Assembly: GCA_012656075.1 (NCBI GenBank)
Contig: JAAKBF010000063.1
Coordinates: 408,764 to 472,763, forward strand
Length of the DNA stretch: 64,000 nt
Origin: Phytophthora hibernalis
Lineage: Eukaryota; Oomycota; Peronosporomycetes; Peronosporales; Peronosporaceae
Direction: 5' to 3'
Under the pieces are notes generated by a model that was given only the letters and a program-made list of their open reading frames with translations, ran no database searches and had not been told where the DNA came from. The translations under genes and the position numbers were made by a program. This document shows positions 12,241 to 22,672 of this stretch, piece after piece; position 1 is the first letter of the stretch; each line of letters begins with the position of its first letter.

Positions 12241-12260
12241 GACATCGGTGAACGGGAGGA

Positions 12261-12497
12261 CGCGGCGTCGGCGGATGGGGGCCCGGGGATGTTATGGCCT
12301 GCGGGGCCTCCGACACCAGCAGCTGCAGCTGCAACACCAGAACGTCGGCGTCGGCGGCTAGGGGCCCGGGGATGTGATGGCCTGCGGGCCTCCGACACCA
12401 GCAGCAGCAGCACCAGGACGTCGGCGTCGGCGGCTGGGGGCCCGGGGTGTGATGACCTGCGGGGCCTCCGACACCAGCAGCAGCAACAAAAGGACGT
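12261..12497. repeat. Three tandem GC-rich repeats of about 76-83 bp
   Basis: Three head-to-tail copies each contain a GGGGGCCCGGGG-like core, then GGCCTGCGGG, CCTCCGACACCAGCAGC and a CAG-rich tail. The copies differ by substitutions and short length changes in the CAG tract. On the minus strand they translate into Gly/Pro/Ala-rich repeats, but there is no flanking gene model. Confidence 0.7.
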
Positions 12498-12695
12498 GAG
12501 TGAATTGAAGTCGATGATAGAAGGGTGATGGCGGCGTACACCTTGGCTTGGATTGCATCGAGGTGTTACAAAAGGCGGAGGTGCAGTTAACCAAGGAGCA
12601 TGTTTGCGGCAAGGTGATGCGAGCAGTGTTGTTTTGGTGAATAACTACAAAAGGTACATCATTTGGTAATTGCTCAAAGCTTGTCAGACATCTCA

Positions 12696-13557
12696 CGTGT
12701 CTCTTTGCTTCTTCTGTGGTAGCAGGACGTGGATCGTTCGACTAGGAGATTCATCGACTATGAGACCCTGAGCTGCGCGACTTTGGTACTGTACTATGCG
12801 GTCGTTCAGCTTGCCTTCCAAGTGCATTTTCTTCAGCATTTTAACCACTGTCCCGTACGCCTTTGTATTTTCGAGTGTGTCCTTTAGAAAGGAGAGAATA
12901 TTCCCTTCTGCTTCACGATCGGCCTCCAGAATCCGCGCCTTTGCACCACTGTCTCTCCCCATCTGGTAAGAAAATTCTCATGAAAGCGACTGCAACCTTT
13001 GCCTCGTGATAACGTCTGCGGTTTTGTTGTTTCTGTGTTGATAGATCACAAAACCACTCGTACCAAAAAGTAGAGAGAGACTTCGCGCTAGCTCGCCGCT
13101 GGGCACCTCCACCTGTACTTGGAAGAATGACGCCGACAGGTGTCGCAGTTGAAGTTTCTCCACTTGGCACTACGAATTGCGCACCTGGTAGTTCCAGGCT
13201 CTTGACCCGCTCGCTCAGCGCCATGACTTGAGTCGACAGACCTTCAATCACTTGCTTCTGCCCTTCAAACAGCTGGGTTTGTGTGCGCACAAGGTTCTCA
13301 GTACTCGGTGTACCGCGGGGGAGTCGACTTCGCGTTTCCTGCGTTCGGATATCTCTCTGAATGGTAAGAGACCAGATACCAATTTCCAATTCCGAGATGC
13401 AGAGTTGACTGGTTGCATGGCGTACTTGTTTGATGTAAGGAGATTCAGGTGCGAGCTCCAACATGTCTTGGTAGCGCAAAACAACTACCGCCATCATCAC
13501 TTCCAGTACTTCATTATGGAGGTTGAGGGCCTCAGTGAAGCCGAAGGCAGAAGAAAA
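12696..13557 (-). CDS. Unrecognised protein, probably transposon-associated
   Basis: Minus-strand coding region, about 280 codons with one frame change near 12965. The first part contains ALNLHNEVLEVMMAVVVLRYQ, then a predicted coiled-coil stretch (LFEGQKQVIEGLSTQVMALS) followed by SLSTFWYEWF, a motif I associate with a multi-copy hypothetical family in oomycetes. The second part is helical and basic (GNILSFLKDTLENTKAYGTV, LKKMHLEGKLNDRIVQYQ), ending IHVLLPQKKQRDT. No catalytic or DNA-binding motif was recognised. No ATG clearly marks the start; the frame is open from about 13557. It lies head-to-tail with the truncated pogo-like transposase. Function unknown; a regulator or accessory gene of a mobile element is only a guess. 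Confidence 0.45.
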
Positions 13558-13689
13558 TAGAACACCCTATTGCTGATGAATCCTTTGCAACACACTAGGA
13601 TCAAACGCTTGAAGCGTAGATGAGCACGGTTCCGCTTTGTGCCCCCTTCCTGCAAGTGTTTTGCCAACCTGCTGATCCTCGTGCCCAAA

Positions 13690-14902
13690 CGGTTGCGTTC
13701 ATCCAGCCATGTTCTTGGACTGTATAAACATGTCCATCTGTATATGTTGGCAACTCATTTTTCTCCACAGTGCCGCCAGGTATTCCTCGCAGAATGAAGA
13801 GTATTGGCAGTTTTTTCCTAAATCAAATAACGTCACTTAGTTTCAGTATACAGTAAATTAAATTTAAAATAAATGAACGTACCGTCAGCCCGAATGGTGA
13901 GCACAGCTGTGAGTCTTCCGGAATTCTTCTGCATATGCTTGACTTTTGCTGATCCACGCCTCCCCTTGAGGGCCCATATTTTGTGGGGTGGAGTGTCGAA
14001 ATAAATGGCCGTTTCGTCGACGTTGTAGATAGCACTTTCCGGAAAATGGCTGTATTCGCTCCAAAACTTGATTGCAAATTCTAAATGCGTCTGCAGTAGT
14101 ACAGCTTCGTTTTTCTTCGAATGTTGTGGCTTTTGCGTTGAAAACGCATGCCTAAACACCATATTATAAAAAAGTTGAAATATCAAAAGATAAGTTAATA
14201 ATACACTTTTCAAAACAAGTAGCTCAATATTAGAAAAGATAGTTTTCTTACCGGCTTGCAAACCGCTGGCACAAGCGCATCAATGCGTTTACACGCCTTT
14301 CGTCACTTGACTTCGTCGCTAAATACGCCTCTAGCCAAATGGATGCTCTTGTTTTTTATATTCAATCATATTTCCTGTACACAAATACTTTACAAAAAGA
14401 AGTCAATTTAATTTGCAAACATTCAGACCATAATGTTTGCAGTACCTCTTCTTCGCGACGCAGATCCTTCATGTAGGTCACCATGTCGTGTCCGAATGTT
14501 ATGATGCCCTTAACCCCCTGTCCTTTTAGCGTGTTGCTTGTTTATGCCCCTTGAAGCTGAATAATTCCTTCTCTTGTCTCCTCCAATCATGCGAACGTAG
14601 ATAACGGGATACCGAGCTTTGAGCCGTTGGCTTGCAGCCAATACGACTAATGCTGTCTAAAGCTTCACACTTTTGCTTGACGGAGTAAGATGCTTGGGGA
14701 GCCATGTCGGCTCCCTACACAAAGGAGAAATGCAAAGGGTGAGGGAGATAAATCGACGTGCGGACCAGTAATTTTCTAACACACTGATTGGATAAATATG
14801 TTTAAAATTTGCTGCCTCGTTTTTGTTTTTACTTGCCTTGGTCCGTCCCACTGCGGGGGTGCGGATTTTTATGGAGGTACGGATTTCACCGTCGTTGTCT
14901 GT
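13690..14902 (-). pseudogene. Pogo-like (DDE_1) transposase, decayed, 3'-truncated
   Basis: Minus-strand transposase remnant. From the 5' side: an N-terminal helix-turn-helix region (SYSVKQKCEALDSI, then FSFKGHKQAT near 14550), the linker GIITFGHDMVTYMKDLRREE, an intron-like AT-rich gap, then the first catalytic Asp block AIYNVDETAIYFDTPPHKIW with GRLTAVLTIRADG (about 14050-13880), another gap, and KKLPILFILRGIPGG with GHVYTVQEHGWMN (13820-13710). It breaks off before the second catalytic Asp, immediately beside the unrecognised gene at 12696-13557. The terminal motif CCGTCGTTGTCTGTA at 14888-14902 matches that of the copy at 7096. Several stops and frame changes occur, so the copy is inactive. 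Confidence 0.75.
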
Positions 14903-15534
14903 AAACGGTGCTCGGTATTATAGTATAATAGTGTGTTGCTCGAAGAAAAACGGTCTGTATAAATCATCTGCTGCAGGTAAAAACGATTATAAGTGATATT
15001 ATATCATAGAGGTGTTTTGTCCTAATCTTCTGCGGATGGGTCAACCGCCACAAATAAAATTTTAATCAATCGGGTTATCAAGGATAGCAGGGTTTTTAAG
15101 CCTATTTGCTCAAGTATCCAAATCGTATTACGAAAGGTATCAGAAATGCAAGGATTCAGACCTCGTTGCAATCCTGGTAGACTCTGGATATAAAATCCAG
15201 AGAATTTATTCGTTTCAAAACCGTTGTCTTTAGGTACCGACTTCCGATACGAAAAATGAGAACGCGACGGTACAAGAACACGAGGGGCCTCCCGCAACAC
15301 TGTACGGATGGCCTTCAGCACTGAAAACACAGACGACGACACTGAGGGTTAGGTTGGTCGAGATCACCGAATGGCGTGGTCGCCAATACTGTAAAAGAAG
15401 TCCTCAGCACTGATAAAATGTCTGAAGATGGTAAGAAAGATGGATACAGTAGTTCAGTCAGGAGCATCGTTTTCTGCTCCAGCATACTGTCAATACCCCA
15501 GCGCCATTGGATTCTCTCTTTCAGCCTATCGTCG
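14903..15534. other. No gene recognised
   Basis: AT-rich spacer between the pogo-like terminus and the MULE. A minus-strand open frame at 15342-15022 has no recognisable motif. Confidence 0.35.
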
Positions 15535-17901
15535 CTAGCATCGGCGTCGTTTGGTGTCCATGCAAGATTCGCAGTTAGTGTATACTGGGCTTCTGGGCAG
15601 CGATGGAATTGCTCGTGTGGTCGTGCTAGCACCCCTTAACAAACCTCCGGGTATGTCGTCGACTCTGGTGTGTTGATGCGATGCTCCAATTGCAATTGCA
15701 TTTTCACGTCTGAAAGTATCTGTTATCATTGCGTGCTCGGCGGAATTGTATGGCGTTCGTGTAAGCGTCTCTGTAAACACTGGTACGGGAGGGCATCGAA
15801 CTTGAAGCGGAACCAATTGATCTCCTAGATCTGACGCAGCACCTGCGATCTGTGTCGGAGGTTCTGTCATTTCAGAAGCTGTTGTAGCAGAGCGATCAGT
15901 ACTGACGCCATGGAAGAGAGCGAGGCTCTGGTGAATGAGATCCTCATAACCACGGCGCTCAATGTCTGTGGAGTTATCATTGTAACTTTGCCCGGACGGA
16001 TTGTTAATGCTGATGTGTCGCCGTACGTTTTCATTTCGTGATCGTTTGTCTCTCGTCATAAATCGGCGAACGGGGTTTGGTAGACCTGGACAAGGAAGTC
16101 CGGAGACCTTTGTCGCTTCAATAATGTGCGGGCACATATTGTATTTTCCGTGAAAACGGCATTGGCATGCTCTTGTTGTCGCATCGACAATCCAGCCTCC
16201 CGCGGGCATGTCTTCGAACTGCATTCGCACGGTGTGTGACGACTTAATGGGTTCGTCAACGTCGTCAGCATGCAACTCACTTCTCTTTTCTGTTTTTGTT
16301 TTGAAGTTCGCCGACTCGTTCCGAGGTTGACTGTGCGTGAGTTAATATCCGTCGTTTGAAGCGCTGCGTTGCGTTGGAGAAGTATCAGTTCACGATGGTT
16401 CGAAGGTAAGATTTCTGCCGTGTGTGATATCTGGTGAGTAGCAATTTCAGCAGGTAACAAGCGGATTTCGTGGCTCACTTGCACAAATTGGTGTTGTAGG
16501 TCTCCAACCTGCTGTAGCAAGGTCGCTGTAAGCTCACCGCGCTTTTAATTCGATTGTAGTGCGCTTTGAGCCGCTTCGAAACCTTCGTAATGCTGGTGAA
16601 CGGGGTCTTCTTGAAAGAAAGCCGATGCGTGACTGGTTTAGAAGCTGAACCATCTCGATAGGAGTTGCTCGGGACGTGCTGTTGACTAACTTCACAGTCC
16701 TGTGATATTGTTCCACAGGATTATTAGTTGTGGGGTATCCAGCAGGTGTATGGAACGCTTGCCACTTCGAAAAATGCGAATTATCAAGCCATTGACGGAT
16801 GAGTTTCTTCGTCGAAGTATGAAACCGAGCACTTACACGGTCGGCAGCTCGCCAGTTCGTTTTGACAGTGGCAACTTTAGTTTCAAATTCTTCTTGTGAG
16901 CGGCAAAAATGAAGGTCATTCAGGTCACGGAAAACGATATCTCTCTCGAGCTTCTTCAGCTTCCTAGACTTTTTCCAGACATTTTGACAGACGTGGAACC
17001 AACACATCAATACCTTCGTGGTAGGCAACTCCCCAGTGCACGCGTTATATTGAGCATTGTCTGCATCGGTCATCACAAATTGTGGCGAAAAGCGCACTGC
17101 AAAAGTCTGCATCATAACTCGTTTTAGGTAAGAAATGCACTCCTCGGCCCGACGTTGGGATGCACAGTAGTAGACCAGAGGAAAAAACTGACCACAACTA
17201 TCTGAAATCCCTAAGATGAAGACGTTATAGCGCTGGCGCACCATGTTGTGTGTGCTGTCTAAATGTAAGATGGTAACGCAGCGGGGATCATGTTGTACGT
17301 TAATGTACACCTCCAACAAGGAGTAGGAAGTGAGACCTATGCGGAACGGTGATTCATCGGATGCATTGCCAATGTCAGGAATTAGAGATCCATTCTCGTA
17401 TTGTGAGTCGCAAAAAGCGATTAAATCATCTCCAGTCTGAGCTACGTTTCGCACCAATTCGTACATCGATCTAGCACAGACGTCAATCACGGGCTGTATT
17501 GAATCGTCACGATTCTTTCCACGCCACCGCTTCACGTAACCTTGGACTTGTTTCTCCAATGGTGGGATGCCACTGAAGGCACCTTCACTTACTTTAATGC
17601 AGATTGCAGTAAATATACGTGCGACGTGATGTAAGAGTTACTGCTCAGCGTGTTGTCCACGAAGTCTTTCATTTCGGCAGTCGCGTGGAGATGAGGCATT
17701 CTCGTCAAGCATAACATGACCTCCTTCCTGAAATACGTCAATAAGCGCGCTGCCTTCACAAACATTTATCTTGTAGCGGCACCAGCACACGACTTGCTGT
17801 CGTGCACACCGCGTCGAAATGCACTTTGTTAAGATAGTACGCATTGTATGCGCTCCCGGGAGACGCTGCTCGGGTGTTGAGACGCGTGATCCATTGTACA
17901 A
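15535..17901 (-). pseudogene. MULE (Mutator-like) transposase with SWIM zinc finger, broken
   Basis: Minus-strand transposase of the Mutator-like superfamily. The N-terminal DNA-binding region (17901-17640) has CWCRYKINVCEGSALIDVF and HVMLDENA. The frame continues through LEKQVQGYVKRWRGKN into the RNase-H-like core: ILHLDSTHN (first Asp), VMTDADNAQYN (second Asp), LMCWFHVCQN, and NNPVEQYHRTVK (catalytic Glu). After 16534 the frame shifts, and a C-terminal part encodes the SWIM zinc finger CQCRFHGKYNMCPH (about 16165), fitting C-x-C-x8-C-x-H. The only break between the N-terminal domain and the core is one in-frame TAA at 17638-17640. With the later frameshifts this makes the copy non-coding as written, though the catalytic residues are retained, so decay is recent or partly sequencing error. 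Confidence 0.85.
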
Positions 17902-18711
17902 GAGTACTGGTCGTTCTTCGTTCTAGCAAAGCTGGGTAAAGACTCCTTCACTGATGCAAAAGTGCGACTGAGCTCAATTGAAGTTGCCAGTTTGGTCGAT
18001 GTTTAGCTCGAATATGCCCTGCAGTATCCGCGCCTTCAGACTGAGGCGTTAACAAATCAAAATCTACGTTAGACCGGTACGGTACATTTCAAGCACTTAA
18101 AGCCGCAGCGCACCTCAGTCCGACGAAGTGGAAGAAACGTCAGTCCCTGACGAGCTTCCACCTTCATCTGAGTGTGATGGACTTGAGGTCCCACTGGATA
18201 CCTCTGCGTCTGCGCGTTGACTTGCTTCCATGCTAAATGAGGGAACCGCCATCGGTCCGCTCCGATGTTGAAGACGGAGCCCGACCTAAGGCTTCTTTCA
18301 AAATATGAGGAGAGCATCGCCTAAAACGGACGTGAGAGCAACCACGAGCTGCTTAGCAACAAATGCAGCTTCATCTCTATTCTAGTCATGGTTAAGCACT
18401 CGACGCTCGCAGCTATTTGCACTGCTAGGTATTTATAAGTCTACAGTGTTGGAGCCCTTCACTTCAGTGCTCGAGACCCTTCCCTTCGGTGCTCGCGACC
18501 AACCTAGCCCTCTGTGTCGACGTTTGTGTTTTCAGTGCTAATGTCCACTTTTACAGTGCTGCGGACCGACACTCCAAGAACACTCATTTTCCATTGAAAT
18601 TGTATACAGTACCTAATTCCGTAGTCACATGCAGAGCCAAGATGGACAGGACAGCCTATTAATAGCTTCAAAACCCGCCTTTTCAAACAACACTGATGTA
18701 GCACGAAGTGC
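17902..18711. other. No supported gene; upstream of MULE
   Basis: A minus-strand open frame at 18317-18069 has no recognisable domain. On the minus strand near 18170-18120 another frame reads a Ser/Asp/Gly-rich run, which could be the N-terminal tail of the MULE protein or chance. Confidence 0.35.
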
Positions 18712-19649
18712 TTAGTAGCGACGCTTACGGCCATTGCACTTGGATGACGGGGCCGGCGTGACCTCCGGGGTGTCCGCAGATGGCGAATCCGTGGAAGCCG
18801 GAGCTGGGGTAGCAGAATCACCACTGGATGGGCTGTTCGAGTCACCACTGGACGGGCTGTTTGAGTCACCGCTGGACGGGCTGTTTGAGTCACCGCTGGA
18901 CGGGCTGTTTGAGTTGCCACTGGATGCAGTCTGCGAAACATCACCCGTCGACGAGGATGTCTGAGTCTGCGACGTAGACGAACCACCACCTCCAGAGCCG
19001 CTCAGGGGATGCAATCCTCTGTTATGAGCACATACAAGGTTAGTTATGAATCGAATAGCTACCTGTAGCATGCTTAAGCAAAATGACTTACTGTAGGACT
19101 GCCACACAGTCTTGCCATCCAGGCCCTGGAAAGCCAACCAGTAGAAACGCATCTGCTTGCAGCCACCGCTGCTGCAAGACGAGTAGTCGACAGGGAAGAC
19201 GGATTTGATGTCCTGGTTCTCGTTACCGTACTTGCTGAAGCAGTCGTCCTCGTACAACACCTTGGTGTCGTCGAGCCAAATCTCGCACGGACCGACGTGT
19301 ACAAGGGCACGAGAGAAGGTAGCCTTGCCGTCCGTCGGGATGGGCTGCGGGTGCCGTCCGGGTCCGTGAAACCGCAGTCTGCTCCGTACACCGACGTGTC
19401 ATCCATGAGCGTCTTCAAGTCCTTGAAGTTGTCAGCCGTCTTGAGGGACTTAAAAGTGTCCACACTTTGGGGCTTGTTGCCATCCCATTTGTCGCTTGTC
19501 CACACCGGATCAATCTGCACAACCCAGGCCGAGTTCGCGGATCCCTTGAACTGTGACTCAGGGATCATCATGTAGCCGTGAGCATCAGCGCTCGGAATGG
19601 AGGCAGCCAGGAGAGCGGCGGCCGTCGCGAAAGCTGCACCAGTCAGCAT
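18712..19649 (-). CDS. Secreted AA17-type lytic polysaccharide monooxygenase
   Basis: Copper-dependent secreted enzyme; AA17 LPMOs of Phytophthora oxidatively cleave pectin (homogalacturonan) during plant infection. Seen: a signal peptide (MLTGAAFATAAALLAASIPS) followed by ADA|HGYMMIP, which puts His1 of the histidine brace at the mature N-terminus. Next come YGADCGFTDPDG, ALVHVGPCEIWLDD (second brace His), VLYEDDCFSKYG, VFPVDYSSCSSGG and MRFYWLAFQGLDGKTVWQ. An intron starts at 19091 (GTAAGT). Acceptors at 19019 (73 nt) and 19017 (75 nt) are both possible: the 75-nt form keeps the frame, while the 73-nt form restores a Y-K-D-C-I-P block but then hits TGA. The C-terminal tail is Gly/Ser/Thr-rich with about four SNSPSSGD repeats (about 18800-18930) and a basic end. 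One base is missing at the GGG run 19342-19344 relative to an intact frame. Confidence 0.8.
18806..18930 (-). repeat. Tandem 24-bp coding repeats in the LPMO tail
   Basis: In-frame 24-bp units encode SNSPSSGD, repeated about four times with degenerate copies at the edges. They form a Ser/Pro-rich linker-like tail after the catalytic domain. Repeat number is likely to vary between alleles; that is inference. Confidence 0.7.
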
Positions 19650-19883
19650 GTTGCTAGGGAGAAGTGTGAGCTTGAGTCGACCTCACGGCAAAATGGAGAA
19701 TGCCCTACCGGTAAACTGATCGACTCGATGACCGACGCGATGACAACGAGTCGACTCCTGTAGGGGGCCCTTCTCAGCTTGCGATTTGGTGCCGGGCGCC
19801 GTTCGTAATGGCGAAACTCTCCCCTACCGATAGTAAAGTTAATTTACTGTCCGTCCTTCAGGATTTTACATGTAACGTTAACG

Positions 19884-21090
19884 TTACATCAATTTACTAA
19901 ATTGGCGAGATTTGCCGCGTACTTCCACCGATACAGGATACCTTATTGCGTTCTTAATTTGCAGATGGACCCTTGAGTACTGTACAGTACCAGTCGGCAA
20001 CCTTGCCGATACCGATCGATTGCAAACAGCGGCATTGATGGTCGTGTGCAGTACCATCAGAAAGCTATATAATAATACATGCATTAGTTGAGGATACATG
20101 TATCTGAAAGGACGATGGAAGATACGAGTGCCTTTTGATCCTTCATTATCGACAGATTGAAATTCTATGATACATGTGCATGTGTGGTTGATGAAGTGAT
20201 TCCCACAAAGCAAATCCGTCTTGCTTGCTGTTATTATAGTTTGTGACAAGGATATTTTTGATCGAGGTGCCGCCCGAACGATTTTCTAATCACAGCCGGA
20301 CTGGTTTCTTGGCCTCCGACGTGCGAGATGTGTTCCACTTCGTCTTTACTGTCAAGGAGGCAAGATGCCGCAACGGTACCGGTATCTGAGTACTGAAATC
20401 GATTGATGCGGTTGGAACTCGAGCAGGAAGCAGCAACGTTCATGTATATGTACCGATTTCTGCTTACTGGCTTTGGTTTCACTTGGTTATCAGGAGACTC
20501 GACTCTCAAGGAACTGGAGATTCAGATGTAATCCACTACTGTATAACGATCGCCACTTATTCATAACTGTTTTCAAGCAAAGCTTCTGGTGGACTGCAGC
20601 CACACTTTTATGTTGACAGCCTCAGTGAACGCAAAGCATTTTGCTGTCTGTTTTTGAGATGGATGACAGCAGCAACGCCAATTTCGCTGTCCGCACTGAT
20701 AAACTGTACAGTTCGACCAACGCTATGGCCGAAAGCAAAACAACTGAGTCAAACATATCATTATGTCAAACATATCATTTTGAATCTTATTTCAAAGTAG
20801 CATTTGCAAGCAAGAGCTACACCATCAGCTTTCATGCAATGCGACTTACGAGTCATTAGGCTATGAGTCAGAAACCTGACTCAATAGCAGAGCCTTTAAC
20901 TTCTGATTCCAACATTGACCACAAGAGTAGCGCTCGTTTTTTACGATGACAAGGAGAGGAATCAACACCTTTCGTTTTTCGTGAGCCAACATGACTCTTA
21001 ATCCATGTTTTATGATGTTTGTTGCACTGATTGTATTAATAAACAAGTCGACGTGCCTGAGCCTCACCTATTGGTGCTTACTGAGATGCT
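19884..21090. other. No supported gene
   Basis: Intergenic DNA between the LPMO gene and a cluster of small TIR elements. Open frames at 20249-19884 and 20509-20234 (minus) and 20641-20859 (plus) show no recognisable motifs. Confidence 0.35.
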
Positions 21091-21093
21091 CTA

Positions 21094-21755
21094 ACCCCAG
21101 TGGAATTTATCCTACGAAATAGGATTAAATGGGTTTTGATGTGGCGTACACAACGCGTTTTATCCTACCAAACGAGCGGTAGGATGAAAAATAACTTGGG
21201 TTTGTAAGGAGAGGTTTGTGGGAGCCCGAAGTGGTCAGTTGTCTCTTGTGACATATATGTTTCTTCTACAGTAATCTGCGTGAATAAGCAACGGGTGTAC
21301 AACTAATGTAAAGAACAAAGACAAGCAACCTAATGTTTAAGTACCTCGCCCATCTCCTTCTTGTCGCATTATATAATGTTTTGCAGGACGCACTCCTTAT
21401 ACACCCTGTCAACCCATATATATCAGGCGTTGCTTATTCACGCAGATTACTGTACCAGCATCTAAAATAGCCGTCGTCGCCGACCCAATACTCAATTCAA
21501 ATCAAATACGTGTTTTTATCCTATCCGGTAGGATAAACATGGCAGATGATATGTTATGTGGGACAAATTTGAGATCGACATTGTGTCCTCATGGCCGTTG
21601 AAGGACACCTAATTGGTGTCCCTCCTGTAAGAACTAAGGCAGGCCTTTGTGTCAATGGCCATGAAATCCCGTATTTATCTAAACTGTTGCGAAGAGAATG
21701 CAACAAACTTTTCATCCTTTAATTTATCCTATGGCTGGGCTCACTGGGGCTAAGG
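21094..21755. mobile_element. Possible 660-bp TIR element enclosing a MITE
   Basis: Near-complementary ends (TAACCCCAGTG at about 21094 and CACTGGGGCTAA at about 21744) bracket a stretch in which the motif TTATCCTA recurs in both orientations near the ends. The 188-bp MITE at 21267 lies inside and would be a nested insertion. The terminal match is short, so the call is tentative. Confidence 0.3.
21267..21454. mobile_element. 188-bp Tc1/mariner-type MITE
   Basis: A perfect 27-bp inverted repeat spans 21267-21293 and 21428-21454. Each outer end is TA followed by CAGTAATCTGCG, the layout expected for Tc1/mariner-derived MITEs (TA target duplication, CAGT-type terminus). There is no coding capacity inside. 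Perfect arms suggest recent activity or strong stem conservation. Confidence 0.75.
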
Positions 21756-21977
21756 TCGCCAGAATAGTCGCTTTTTAGCGCTAAGGTTGCGATATTTATC
21801 ATCGTCAGATCGTAAATGACCAAAGTTATGGTTGCGGTAACGCCATTCGGCCTGGCCTGCGTTTTGGCTTTTCACCATTTGAGTTATCCGTTTTGTTGTG
21901 AATGGCATTATTAATAACCTCCTCTTCAGCGTTGACTATTGTACATGTACATCTGGATAGTAGACTATTAATACATG

Positions 21978-22249
21978 TACACCGTTCACTCTAATTAGTC
22001 TGACCCTGAATAATTATGGTGTACGATTTTATCGGAGAAAGTCGAACTTTTGAATTGATCTTGTGACAACAATATTAATTTTTCTTGAAAGTAAGATGAT
22101 GATTGGCTTCGCCTCGGCGAGATCTGCTCAAATCCACTGTCTTTGTGCTCTTTTGAACTCTTCGGGAAAATTTTGTCGTCCGTGGTGTCACGAAAAAGTA
22201 CAGAAGCATGACAATATTCGAAGCACGACTAATTAGAGTGAACGGTGTA
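21978..22249. mobile_element. 272-bp MITE, copy A of a two-copy family
   Basis: A perfect 23-bp inverted repeat (21978-22000 and 22227-22249) with TA outermost and then CACCGTTCACTCTAATTAG. The same terminus, with one substitution, recurs at 41473-41495, where a second element of nearly the same length is found. The interior is AT-rich and non-coding. Confidence 0.7.
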
Positions 22250-22672
22250 GTAGTAGTATTAGATACATGTGTTCCTGACGGACAACTTTTTCAGCGTGTG
22301 GCGTACTACCGCAATTGATGCATCGAAATGCTTGACCCATCCGGACCAAACAGATCGACTACATGTAATAATAATTCAGCTCTTCGAATACATGTAGCAT
22401 CGATGTTGTTGACACCGTTTTGCGAGCAGTAGTGTGCTCCTCAATCTGCTGTTGCGATAATGACTCTTCATCGACTGAGGTGAGAGGGCCACTCGGTCCA
22501 AAAACTTCGTGATGCCGTTGATTAAATCGATAGGTTCAGCTTTCGTCGATGGCTTCGCGCTCCTCAAGTTGACACTATCCTTGTGACAGACTTATTGCTA
22601 TCCCATATCACAAACATGTGCACAATACAGTGCTGCAGCTGTACAACAGCAAAACCCGCGTTGTACTCACAA

